From an uncultured Clostridia bacterium (GTDB lineage Bacteria > Bacillota_A > Clostridia > TANB77 > CAG-508): a DNA stretch of 6,362 nt. Both the position numbers and the translations under genes were made by a program. Shown here piece by piece: positions 1-5,834 of this stretch. Positions within the stretch are counted from its first letter, which is position 1. Each line of letters begins with the position of its first letter. The stretch spans positions 1-6,362 of the forward strand of contig CANBLA010000060.1 of assembly GCA_947369305.1 (NCBI GenBank), read 5' to 3'. The notes beneath the pieces are model-generated. The model had not been told where the DNA came from. It was given only the letters and a program-made list of their open reading frames with translations, and did no database searches.

Positions 1-474
1 GCGATTACAAAAGCCGACATTAATAGTCCCGGCGAAATCAGGGGAACCATTATCAACCAAAAGACAATTGGCGAAGTACAAAAAAACACAAAATTTGGAA
101 TTTATGGCATTTTAGATAATTTGGCAAGTTTAAATATTGACACCACAAAAGCAATGCCAGTTGCTTTGCGAAACGAAATCAAAGTGGGAGATGCTAAATT
201 ACTGTGTAGTTTAGATGGAAAAAATAATCAAGAATATCATATCAAAATAGAAAAGATTTATGAAAATAATAGTTATGACAATAAAAGTATGTTAATTCGC
301 GTAACAGATAAAGAATTAATCGAAAAAACAGGAGGTATCATACGAGGTTTATCAGGAAGTCCCATTTTGCAAAATGGCAAATTTGTGGGTGCTGTTACCA
401 ATGTGCTTGTGTCAAATCCGGAGATTGGTTATGCCATTTTTGGTGATATGATGATAAAAGAAATGAGAAAATAG
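1..474 (+). CDS. spoIVB: SpoIVB sporulation serine peptidase, C-terminal part (5' end outside window)
   Basis: This is the last 157 residues of SpoIVB, the S55-family serine peptidase secreted from the forespore into the intermembrane space. In Bacillus it cleaves SpoIVFA to release pro-sigma-K processing by SpoIVFB. The reading frame is open from base 1, with family-typical stretches such as PGEIRGTI and VQKNTKFGIYG, so the true start lies upstream and the TTG at 121 is internal. The family motif TGGIIRGLSGSPI is present. The expected nucleophile Ser is codon 352-354, and an Asp (codon 307-309) lies exactly 15 residues earlier, the spacing of the catalytic Asp and Ser in the B. subtilis enzyme. 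The end, GYAIFGDMM, is also typical. The catalytic His and PDZ domain would be in the missing N-terminal two thirds (the family is about 400-430 aa). The visible part looks intact and ends in TAG. Unlike the usual arrangement, spo0A does not follow. Confidence 0.93.
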   Translation, partial: AITKADINSPGEIRGTIINQKTIGEVQKNTKFGIYGILDNLASLNIDTTKAMPVALRNEIKVGDAKLLCSLDGKNNQEYHIKIEKIYENNSYDNKSMLIRVTDKELIEKTGGIIRGLSGSPILQNGKFVGAVTNVLVSNPEIGYAIFGDMMIKEMRK

Positions 475-508
475 AAAAGATGAGTTTTAAAATTATACTC
501 CAATGGAT

Positions 509-537
509 TTGCAAAGCTTAACATAATATTCTATAAT
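509..537 (+). promoter_or_regulatory. Candidate sigma-A promoter upstream of small ORF remnant
   Basis: A perfect TATAAT (532-537) is preceded at a 17-base spacing by TTGCAA (509-514), which matches four of six -35 consensus bases. It would start transcription near 544, just ahead of the small reading frame at 564. TATAAT occurs often by chance in such AT-rich DNA, so this is tentative. Confidence 0.35.
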
Positions 538-563
538 AAAATTAATATGGGATTCTTGAGCTA

Positions 564-723
564 ATGGTTTTCATATGTGTAATAATAATTATTATAAATA
601 CAATTAAGAACAAAAAACAATGTTTTTATTAATGGAAAAGTTTTTGATGGAAATGTAAAATTCCATTTAAACAAAGAGGAAATGAGGTCATTCTACTTAG
701 GAAAGGCCTCATTTATGATTTAA
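564..723 (+). pseudogene. Possible frameshifted remnant of a small (about 52-aa) protein gene
   Basis: An ATG at 564 opens a short hydrophobic peptide (MVFICVIIIIINTIKNKK) that stops at 632. The next frame is open from 598 to the TAA at 721-723 and reads like real protein (VFINGKVFDGNVKF, then LNKEEMRSFYLGK). Removing one A from the six-A run at 612-617 joins them into a single 52-residue protein with an Ile-rich N-terminal hydrophobic segment followed by a polar domain. I do not recognise a family. The promoter-like pair at 509-537 and the hairpin at 680-714 frame it. The homopolymer could be the site of a real mutation or of a sequencing error. Only a weak ribosome binding site (GGGA near 549) precedes the ATG, and the whole feature could be chance open frames in AT-rich DNA. 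Confidence 0.25.
680..714 (+). terminator. Terminator-like hairpin ahead of the clpB promoter region
   Basis: AAATGAGGTC (680-689) pairs with GGCCTCATTT (705-714), giving ten pairs with one G-U. Inside, TTCT (691-694) can pair with AGGA (699-702) across a four-base loop. Only a weak T-rich tail (TTTATGATTT) follows, so termination would be inefficient. It overlaps the end of the possible small gene at 564-723 and separates upstream transcription from clpB. Confidence 0.4.
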
Positions 724-751
724 ATTCCATATAACAAATAATTTAAGTTGC

Positions 752-789
752 ATCGTAAATCATTATGAAAAATATTAATAATTTACGAT
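752..789. promoter_or_regulatory. Operator-like inverted repeat abutting the clpB -35 box
   Basis: ATCGTAAAT (752-760) and ATTTACGAT (781-789) are perfect reverse complements. After one mismatch, ATTA (762-765) pairs with TAAT (776-779), giving 13 matched positions of 14 around a 10-base centre. The right arm ends on the first T of TTGACA (789-794). This places it as a DNA operator rather than an RNA element, since transcription would start downstream. It matches neither the CIRCE nor the CtsR consensus. The regulator is unknown. Confidence 0.45.
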
Positions 790-816
790 TGACAGTAAAA
801 ATAAGAAATTTATGGT
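789..816 (+). promoter_or_regulatory. Candidate sigma-A promoter of clpB (P1)
   Basis: A perfect TTGACA -35 box (789-794) is followed after 16 bases by TATGGT (811-816), a four-of-six -10 match. A start near 823 would leave a leader of about 55 bases. The -35 touches the inverted repeat at 752-789, so bound protein would block it. Confidence 0.5.
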
Positions 817-841
817 AATTTTAAGTTTTTTATGATACAAT
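813..841 (+). promoter_or_regulatory. Alternative clpB promoter with extended -10 (P2)
   Basis: TACAAT (836-841) carries an upstream TG (833-834) in the extended -10 position. The overlapping TATGAT (831-836) is also a five-of-six -10 match. The -35 at the matching spacing (813-818) is poor, but an extended -10 can compensate. Either this or P1 could drive clpB. Confidence 0.3.
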
Positions 842-862
842 ATAAAAAATAAGAAATGGAAA

Positions 863-870
863 AAGGAGGT
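863..870 (+). promoter_or_regulatory. Strong ribosome binding site of clpB
   Basis: AAGGAGGT is complementary to the 3' end of 16S rRNA and lies eight bases ahead of the ATG at 879. This fixes the clpB start. Confidence 0.85.
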
Positions 871-878
871 CAGAAAAA

Positions 879-3470
879 ATGAATGTTGCAAATTTTACAG
901 AAAAATCCAAACAGGCTATAACAATTGCTAGTAATCTTGCTAGCCAAAACAAAAATGCAGAAATTACAGAATATCATATGTTATTAAGCCTAATTTCTAC
1001 TAACGATGGCTTGGTTACTTTGTTACTCAAAAAAATGGATGTGGATATTAATGCATTAAGAAATACAGTCCAAACAGAAATTGACAAGTTATCACAAATT
1101 ACAGGAAATGTGGCTTTGCGTTTTTCAGAAAATGTAGAAAAGGCTTTAGAAAATGCAGAGAGACAGGCAAAATCGATGAAAGATGAATTTATTTCTGTGG
1201 AACATATAATGTTAGGTCTAATTGAAGAAGCTAGTTCGGATTTTAAACAAACACTCAAAGTATATGGCATTACAAAATCTAAATTTTTAAGCGCGCTAAA
1301 AGACGTCAGAGGCAATACTTCTGTGACATCAGACACGCCAGAAGAAACCTATGATGCTTTATCCAAATTTGGACGAGACTTAACTGCATTTGCCAGACAA
1401 AACAAACTAGAACCAGTTATTGGTCGTGATGACGAAATTCGAAATGTCATTCGAATTTTGACACGTAAAACCAAAAATAATCCTGTTTTAATTGGCGAAC
1501 CGGGTGTGGGAAAAACAGCGATTGTGGAAGGATTAGCACAAAGAATTATTCGAGGCGATGTGCCAACTAGCTTAAAAAGTAAAATTATTTTTTCATTAGA
1601 TTTAGGAACTTTGATTGCGGGAGCCAAATATCGAGGCGAATTTGAAGAGCGTTTGAAAGCGGTTTTGAATGAGATTGATAAAAGCAACGGAAATATCATT
1701 TTATTTATTGATGAGATTCATAATATTGTTGGTGCTGGTGCTTCAGATGGTGCAATGGATGCGAGCAATTTGCTAAAACCGATGCTGGCACGTGGAGAAT
1801 TGCATTGTATGGGTGCCACGACATTGGATGAATATCGCGAATATATTGAAAAAGATGCGGCTCTTGCAAGACGTTTTCAACCAGTCATTGTGAACGAACC
1901 AACGGTGGAGGATGCCATTACCATTTTGCGTGGTATTCAAGAAAAGTTTGAAATATTTCATGGTGTAAAAATCCAAGATCAAGCCTTAATTTCAGCAGTA
2001 ACGTTGTCAAATCGCTATATTACAGATCGTTTTTTGCCAGACAAAGCGATTGATTTGGTGGATGAAGCCTGTGCCATGATTCGTTCTGAGATGGAATCCA
2101 TGCCGATTGAATTAGATGAGATAGCACGAAAGATTATGCAAAGTGAAATTGAAGAGGCTGCTTTGCAAAGGGAAGAAAGTGAAGAATCAAGGGAGGATTT
2201 AGAAAAGGTACGAAGTCGATTAACGAAATTACGAGAAAAATTTACAAACATGAAGGCAAAATGGGATGCTGAGAAAAAAGGTGCTGAAAAAATCACCAAA
2301 CTAAAAAGTAAGATTGATGAAACAAATGCTCAAATTGAACAGGCAGAGCGTGTTTATGATTTGAATAAGGCTGCAGAATTAAAATATTCGACGTTGCCCA
2401 ATTTACAAAAAGTTTTGGAGCAAGAGGAAAAAGAATTTGAAAAGTCGCAAGGAAAATCAACTTTAGTGCGTAATAAAGTAACCGAAGACGAAATTTCGAA
2501 AATTGTAGCCAAATGGACAGGAATTCCAGTAACAAAATTGGTGGAAGGCGAAAGAGAAAAGATTTTGAATTTGGAACACATTTTACATGAAAGTGTGATT
2601 GGGCAAGACGAAGCTGTGAAAAAAGTGAGTGATGCGATTGTACGTTCTCGTGCGGGAATTGCCAATCCAAATCGTCCGATTGGGTCGTTTTTGTTTTTGG
2701 GTCCAACAGGTGTTGGTAAAACAGAACTTGCCAAAACTTTAGCTAGAACGTTATTTGATGATGAGAAAAATATGGTGCGATTTGATATGTCTGAATATAT
2801 GGAAAAATTTAGTGTTACCAGATTAATTGGTGCACCTCCGGGCTATGTTGGCTATGACGAAGGTGGGCAACTCACGGAAGCGGTAAGAAGAAAGCCATAT
2901 TCGGTGTTGCTGTTTGACGAAATTGAAAAGGCGCATCCAGATGTATTTAACATTTTCTTGCAGATTTTGGATGATGGTAGGGTGACGGATTCGCAGGGAA
3001 GATTGGTTGATTTTAAAAATACCATTATTATTTTGACTTCGAATTTAGGTTCTCAAGCAATTTTGGATAGTATTTCAGAGCATCAAAAGGTAACGGAAGA
3101 GGCAAAAGAGATGGTGGATTTGAGCTTAAAAAATCATTTTAGACCAGAGTTTTTGAACCGTTTGGATGAGATTATTTACTTTAATGCGTTGTCAAAAACG
3201 GAAGTGTACGGCATTGTGAAATTGTTGCTTGGGGATTTGAGAAAAAGATTGTTGGCAAAGGGAATTGAGTTTAAGATTTCGAAAGAAGCGATCGAGTTTT
3301 TGATTGAAAAAGGCTATGATATTAATTTTGGGGCAAGACCGCTGAAAAGAACGATTCAAACAGAGATTGAAACGATGGTTGCTAAGGCAATTGTGGCTCA
3401 AAACATTGTGGAAGGTTCGGTTGTTCAGATTGCTTTGAATAAGGGAGAAGAAAAGTTGGAGATAAAGTAG
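879..3470 (+). CDS. clpB: ATP-dependent protein disaggregase ClpB (Hsp100)
   Basis: ClpB is a cytosolic hexameric AAA+ chaperone that threads aggregated proteins through its pore, working with DnaK. The 863 residues match the family's usual 855-870. The N-terminal Clp repeat domain spans about residues 1-145. AAA-1 carries Walker A GEPGVGKT (206-213), pore-loop Tyr251 in KYRGEFEER, Walker B ILFIDE (Asp278, Glu279) and arginine fingers Arg331/Arg332. The coiled-coil middle domain (about 408-527, with [15 protein letters not shown]) is full length and separates ClpB from ClpC and ClpA. AAA-2 has Walker A GPTGVGKT (608-615), pore loop GYVGYDEGG (655-663), Walker B VLLFDE (676-681), Arg761 in FLNRLDE and sensor-2 Arg820 in GARPLKR. 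No IGF/L-type ClpP-binding loop lies between TSNLGS and FRPEFLNR, so it should refold rather than degrade clients. All key residues are present. It appears monocistronic, with its own promoter region and a terminator at 3481-3520. No CtsR or HrcA box is visible upstream. Confidence 0.97.
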   Translation: MNVANFTEKSKQAITIASNLASQNKNAEITEYHMLLSLISTNDGLVTLLLKKMDVDINALRNTVQTEIDKLSQITGNVALRFSENVEKALENAERQAKSMKDEFISVEHIMLGLIEEASSDFKQTLKVYGITKSKFLSALKDVRGNTSVTSDTPEETYDALSKFGRDLTAFARQNKLEPVIGRDDEIRNVIRILTRKTKNNPVLIGEPGVGKTAIVEGLAQRIIRGDVPTSLKSKIIFSLDLGTLIAGAKYRGEFEERLKAVLNEIDKSNGNIILFIDEIHNIVGAGASDGAMDASNLLKPMLARGELHCMGATTLDEYREYIEKDAALARRFQPVIVNEPTVEDAITILRGIQEKFEIFHGVKIQDQALISAVTLSNRYITDRFLPDKAIDLVDEACAMIRSEMESMPIELDEIARKIMQSEIEEAALQREESEESREDLEKVRSRLTKLREKFTNMKAKWDAEKKGAEKITKLKSKIDETNAQIEQAERVYDLNKAAELKYSTLPNLQKVLEQEEKEFEKSQGKSTLVRNKVTEDEISKIVAKWTGIPVTKLVEGEREKILNLEHILHESVIGQDEAVKKVSDAIVRSRAGIANPNRPIGSFLFLGPTGVGKTELAKTLARTLFDDEKNMVRFDMSEYMEKFSVTRLIGAPPGYVGYDEGGQLTEAVRRKPYSVLLFDEIEKAHPDVFNIFLQILDDGRVTDSQGRLVDFKNTIIILTSNLGSQAILDSISEHQKVTEEAKEMVDLSLKNHFRPEFLNRLDEIIYFNALSKTEVYGIVKLLLGDLRKRLLAKGIEFKISKEAIEFLIEKGYDINFGARPLKRTIQTEIETMVAKAIVAQNIVEGSVVQIALNKGEEKLEIK

Positions 3471-3480
3471 GAATTTGATC

Positions 3481-3520
3481 AAGCAAAAAATATGACATTG
3501 CAATGTCATATTTTTTGCTT
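3481..3520. terminator. Perfect 40-base palindrome: bidirectional intrinsic terminator after clpB
   Basis: The two 20-base halves (3481-3500 and 3501-3520) are exact reverse complements. The likely RNA hairpin has stem TATGACAT/ATGTCATA with loop TGCA, flanked by six As on the left and six Ts on the right. Either strand therefore yields a stem plus a U-tract. It starts 10 bases after the clpB stop and isolates clpB from the next transcription unit. Confidence 0.85.
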
Positions 3521-3606
3521 AAGTTTTATAGTTCTTAAGAAAACTTTGTGGAAAATATTAATTGATAAGTTTTTAATACATTATCCAACTTTTGGACCAG
3601 CATCTA

Positions 3607-3635
3607 TTGACATTTTATGTAAATTATGCTATAAT
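3607..3635 (+). promoter_or_regulatory. Perfect-consensus sigma-A promoter with extended -10
   Basis: TTGACA (3607-3612), a 17-base spacer and TATAAT (3630-3635) match consensus at all twelve positions, and TG at 3627-3628 gives an extended -10. This should be a very strong promoter for the gene at 3711, with a start near 3642. A six-base inverted repeat, CATCTA (3601-3606) and TAGATG (3641-3646), brackets it and could be a repressor site or chance. Confidence 0.85.
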
Positions 3636-3662
3636 ATAATTAGATGTAACTATTAGTAAATA

Positions 3663-3680
3663 GAAAGAGTTTTCTCTTTC
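3663..3680 (+). promoter_or_regulatory. Leader hairpin in the 5' UTR of the 352-aa gene
   Basis: GAAAGAG (3663-3669) and CTCTTTC (3674-3680) form a perfect seven-pair stem with a TTTT loop, about 20 bases after the predicted transcript start. No T-run follows, so it is not a terminator. It ends 15 bases before the ribosome binding site (AGGGAGG, 3696-3702) and leaves that site free. mRNA stabilisation or protein binding are possible roles. Confidence 0.45.
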
Positions 3681-3710
3681 AACATAACCAATAAAAGGGA
3701 GGATTAAATT

Positions 3711-4769
3711 ATGAGTGAATCATTATATTCCAAGTATTATGAAGAAACAGGGAATAATCGGGAATTAGTAGTAGAGATTATTTCTCAATTTGAAACTTTA
3801 TTTCCAAAACAGTCAGGCATAAGACGATGTTTTTGCTATTCAGAAAGTGAGGGAAATATAGAATATAAACTTACAGGAAATGAGATATGTCTTCTGCTTC
3901 CACCTAAAACACAATGGCTTATAGAAATAGACAAAGAGAACTTTTTCTATGTGTTTGTTACTGAATGGACAAAAGCGCTTCAAACATCTTTTGATGATGA
4001 AATGAATAACATCATTAATCAAAAGGTAAGAGAGGCGCAGGAGGAATACAGGGGAAGAAAGCAGACCGAAAAACGTCTATATTTCTACGATGCAAAGAAG
4101 AGAAGCCTTAAACTGTGTGTGGGTAATATCAGTTACTACAATTGTGGATGCCGTTATCAATTAGACCGTTCATTTACGCAATATCATGCGATTGATAAAA
4201 GATATTCTGTGCCCAAGGAAAGCTGTTTCATTCTGGGGAGAATTCGGCGGACAATTGGCACTAAGGATGGAAATCTCATGGATTTTATTGAGCCGGTGTC
4301 TGAATTTAAGTTGGACTACGAAGAAGACTATTTCTTTAGAGAGGAAGAAAGTCGTCTAAGAGATCAAATTTTTGGAATGCTCAGATTTTCTATTCAAAGA
4401 AATGAGCCGACTGGTTTAAAAGCGCTTAGGATTCAAAACAAAATGCACTATAGTGTCCAAAAGTTTCTGAAGGAACTGAATGCAGCATTGGAAACAGGAA
4501 ATGTAGAAAAAGTGAAGGCTTTTTATGATGTTGTGAATGAACCACAGGACTGCTCCGATCAAAAGTTTATCCTTATGAAAGACGAATATGGAAAAACTCT
4601 TGAAGAAGGAGAAGAAGTTTGGTGCGGTATAGACAAAGAGCTCCAAATTTATTATGAAAACGGAGAAATTGAAAGAAGAAGAGCAAGTTGGATATTCCAG
4701 AATATTTCAAGATGTACCAATAAAAAAGGTACTTACCTTGAAAGAAGAGCGCAGTACAATTTTTATTAG
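3711..4769 (+). CDS. Unrecognised 352-aa protein in its own transcription unit
   Basis: I cannot assign a family. The start is well supported: AGGGAGG (3696-3702) lies eight bases upstream of the ATG, behind a perfect-consensus promoter. The product is soluble-looking, with no signal peptide or membrane segment. It is rich in aromatic and charged residues and has ten cysteines (40, 42, 60, 136, 145, 147, 172, 281, 305, 335), including two C-x-C pairs (CFC at 40-42, CGC at 145-147). Residues 95-130 look helical and basic (VREAQEEYRGRKQTEKR), as do 203-275. The region 285-330 (DEYGKTLEEGEEVWCG and following) looks beta-rich, possibly a small barrel; this is inference only. Codon use differs from the neighbours: CTG Leu and AGG/CGG Arg recur, and the gene is less AT-rich than yqfC/yqfD. 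Terminators on both sides and a private promoter suggest an acquired single-gene unit. No transposase, integrase or partner gene is visible. Confidence 0.85.
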   Translation: MSESLYSKYYEETGNNRELVVEIISQFETLFPKQSGIRRCFCYSESEGNIEYKLTGNEICLLLPPKTQWLIEIDKENFFYVFVTEWTKALQTSFDDEMNNIINQKVREAQEEYRGRKQTEKRLYFYDAKKRSLKLCVGNISYYNCGCRYQLDRSFTQYHAIDKRYSVPKESCFILGRIRRTIGTKDGNLMDFIEPVSEFKLDYEEDYFFREEESRLRDQIFGMLRFSIQRNEPTGLKALRIQNKMHYSVQKFLKELNAALETGNVEKVKAFYDVVNEPQDCSDQKFILMKDEYGKTLEEGEEVWCGIDKELQIYYENGEIERRRASWIFQNISRCTNKKGTYLERRAQYNFY

Positions 4770-4776
4770 TTATGAG

Positions 4777-4816
4777 AAAGGACCTTATCACGCAATTTGA
4801 GATAAGGTCCTTTTTT
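4777..4816 (+). terminator. Strong intrinsic terminator after the 352-aa gene
   Basis: AAAGGACCTTATC (4777-4789) pairs perfectly over 13 bases with GATAAGGTCCTTT (4801-4813) around an 11-base loop, and the run of six Ts is at 4811-4816. It begins seven bases after the stop codon and separates this gene from yqfC. Confidence 0.92.
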
Positions 4817-4822
4817 ATTGTC

Positions 4823-4849
4823 ATAAAACTTTTCCATTAGCATATAAAT
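4823..4849 (+). promoter_or_regulatory. Candidate sigma-E-type promoter of yqfC-yqfD
   Basis: ATA (4823-4825, in TCATAAA) and GCATATAAAT (4840-4849) resemble the sigma-E boxes ATA and CATACAnT, with a spacing of about 15 bases, slightly short. A promoter is needed here because a strong terminator lies just upstream, and yqfC-yqfD belongs to the mother-cell sigma-E regulon in B. subtilis. The match is imperfect. Confidence 0.4.
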
Positions 4850-4883
4850 AAAATAGCAAAAAATTAACCAAGGCGGTGTTTTA

Positions 4884-5159
4884 ATGAGAAAACTAAATAA
4901 AATCAATGAATTATTAGAAATTCCAAGAGAAGTTGTTAGTAAAGTTCCCAAAATAACAGTAACAAGTTTTGATGAGGTTTTAATTGAGAATTTTAAGGGA
5001 ATTTTGGAATATGAGGACTTTTTTGTGAGAATTAGTACACATATTGGAAATGTGAATATTAATGGATTTAATTTGAAATTAAGTCAAATGACAGAAGATG
5101 ATATTTTAGTAAGTGGCAAAATTGAAAATTTGGATTTTGAAAGTAAAAGGGGGGACTAA
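4884..5159 (+). CDS. yqfC: Sporulation protein YqfC (YabP/YqfC family)
   Basis: This small cytosolic protein of the YabP/YqfC family is made in the mother cell during sporulation; its biochemical role is not established. The 91 residues match the family's usual 90-95. Recognisable stretches are the N-terminal LLEIPREVVSKVPKITV, the central VLIENFKGILEYED and the ISTHIGNVNINGFNLKL motif, followed by DDILVSGKI. The ATG is preceded by AAGGCGGTG (4870-4878), a ribosome binding site with one mismatch. It lies three bases upstream of yqfD, whose ribosome binding site sits inside the yqfC 3' end, so the two should be co-transcribed and translationally linked. The gene looks intact. Confidence 0.93.
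   Translation: MRKLNKINELLEIPREVVSKVPKITVTSFDEVLIENFKGILEYEDFFVRISTHIGNVNINGFNLKLSQMTEDDILVSGKIENLDFESKRGD
5147..5154 (+). promoter_or_regulatory. Ribosome binding site of yqfD inside the yqfC 3' end
   Basis: AAGGGGGG lies eight bases before the ATG at 5163 and overlaps the last codons of yqfC. It supports the chosen yqfD start and tight coupling of the pair. Confidence 0.6.
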
Positions 5160-5162
5160 AAT

Positions 5163-5834
5163 ATGCTATTTAAATGGCTATATATGTATATTTTTGGTAC
5201 AGTTGAAATTGTCGTAGAAGGCTTTTTTATTGAACGATTTATTAATATTTGTAAAACAGAGAATATTATTTTGTGGAGTTCGAAAATGGAAAAAGGCACA
5301 ATTTTAAAAGCGAGAATTAGCAAAAATGACTTTAAAATTCTTCGTCATATTGCGAAGAAAACTTCTTGCAGAGTAAATTTGGTAAGAAAAAGTGGACTTC
5401 CTTTTGTGTTGAAAAAATATAAAAAAAGAAAAGTTTTTGCAATTGCACTTCTTGTAATTGCAATTTTTTGTTTTGTAATTACACGTTTTATTTGGAATAT
5501 TGAGATATCTGGAGCAGAAAATATCTCGAAAGAAGAAATTTTATCGGACTTGGCAAAGTATGGAATTCAAGAAGGAAAATTAAAATCAAATTTAAATCTT
5601 GATGAAATCAAAAATGAAATGCGTCTTAATCGAAATGATTTAGCTTGGATTGGAATTGATATAGAAGGTACTAATGTAATGGTAACAATTGTGGAGGCAA
5701 CGAAAGAACCAGAAATTATTGATGAAAATACACCATGCAATATTGTTGCTGATAAAAATGGAACGATTTCGAAGATGGTGGTAAGGCATGGTACTGCAAG
5801 GGTAAACATTGGGGATGTTGTTTCTTGTCGGTGA
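5163..5834 (+). CDS. yqfD: YqfD N-terminal fragment (223 aa, premature stop)
   Basis: This is the part of YqfD read before the frameshift. Residues 1-85 form the family's N-terminal cytosolic domain (with VVEGFFIERFINIC and CRVNLVRKSGLPF). A basic stretch, KKYKKRK, precedes a single membrane segment at about 91-110. A POTRA/FtsQ-like domain follows at about 111-183 (NIEISGAENISKEEIL, then LAWIGIDIEGT and VTIVEATKEP). The fragment ends at the start of a lipoyl-like hairpin (PCNIVADKNGTISKMVV). The last three residues, SCR, include one or more out-of-frame residues. As translated, it would be anchored but lack the extracytoplasmic C-terminal domain. Confidence 0.8.
   Translation: MLFKWLYMYIFGTVEIVVEGFFIERFINICKTENIILWSSKMEKGTILKARISKNDFKILRHIAKKTSCRVNLVRKSGLPFVLKKYKKRKVFAIALLVIAIFCFVITRFIWNIEISGAENISKEEILSDLAKYGIQEGKLKSNLNLDEIKNEMRLNRNDLAWIGIDIEGTNVMVTIVEATKEPEIIDENTPCNIVADKNGTISKMVVRHGTARVNIGDVVSCR

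Larger units (their letters stand above)
475..878. other. 404-base AT-rich intergenic region between spoIVB and clpB
   Basis: No intact gene of normal size is visible here. The first half holds a promoter-like pair and a possible broken small gene that ends in a hairpin. The second half is the clpB control region, with an inverted repeat, sigma-A-type boxes and a strong ribosome binding site. No T-tract terminator directly follows spoIVB, so spoIVB transcripts may run on to the hairpin at 680-714. No tRNA, CRISPR or insertion-sequence signature is seen. Confidence 0.7.

Noticed and set aside
121..123. TTG at 121 as the start of a 117-aa gene
   Set aside because: The same frame is open and SpoIVB-like back to base 1, so this TTG is an internal codon of a partial gene.
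475..878. A spo0A gene or remnant after spoIVB
   Set aside because: None of the short frames in this gap resembles a response-regulator receiver or the Spo0A DNA-binding domain.
861..880. CtsR box around GGTCAGAAAAAAT
   Set aside because: Only one partial heptad (GGTCA) is present and it is part of the ribosome binding site. The required second direct heptad is absent.
974..2734. Minus-strand open frames across clpB, including 974-1336, 1349-1699 and 2293-2734
   Set aside because: They lie antisense to a fully conserved gene, lack ribosome binding sites and show no protein family features.
879..3470. ClpC or ClpA rather than ClpB
   Set aside because: The full-length coiled-coil middle domain, the 863-aa length and the lack of an IGF/L ClpP-binding loop all fit ClpB. 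No mcsA, mcsB or ctsR genes are adjacent.
3192..3509. Minus-strand frame reading through the clpB 3' end and the palindrome
   Set aside because: It is antisense to conserved clpB codons, starts inside the terminator palindrome, and encodes low-complexity sequence typical of a shadow frame.
4705..4743. Stem TTTCAAG/CTTGAAA with inner GTACC/GGTAC as a terminator
   Set aside because: It lies inside the coding end of the 352-aa gene with no T-run after it, and a far better terminator follows at 4777-4816.
4766..4951. Minus-strand 61-aa frame across the terminator and the yqfC start
   Set aside because: It runs through the strong terminator and antisense to yqfC, with no ribosome binding site or recognisable protein.
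5823..5834. Programmed +1 frameshift in yqfD
   Set aside because: CGG before TGA is not a known shift site, no stimulatory Shine-Dalgarno or structure is evident, and YqfD is not known to need recoding. A mutation or sequencing error is simpler.
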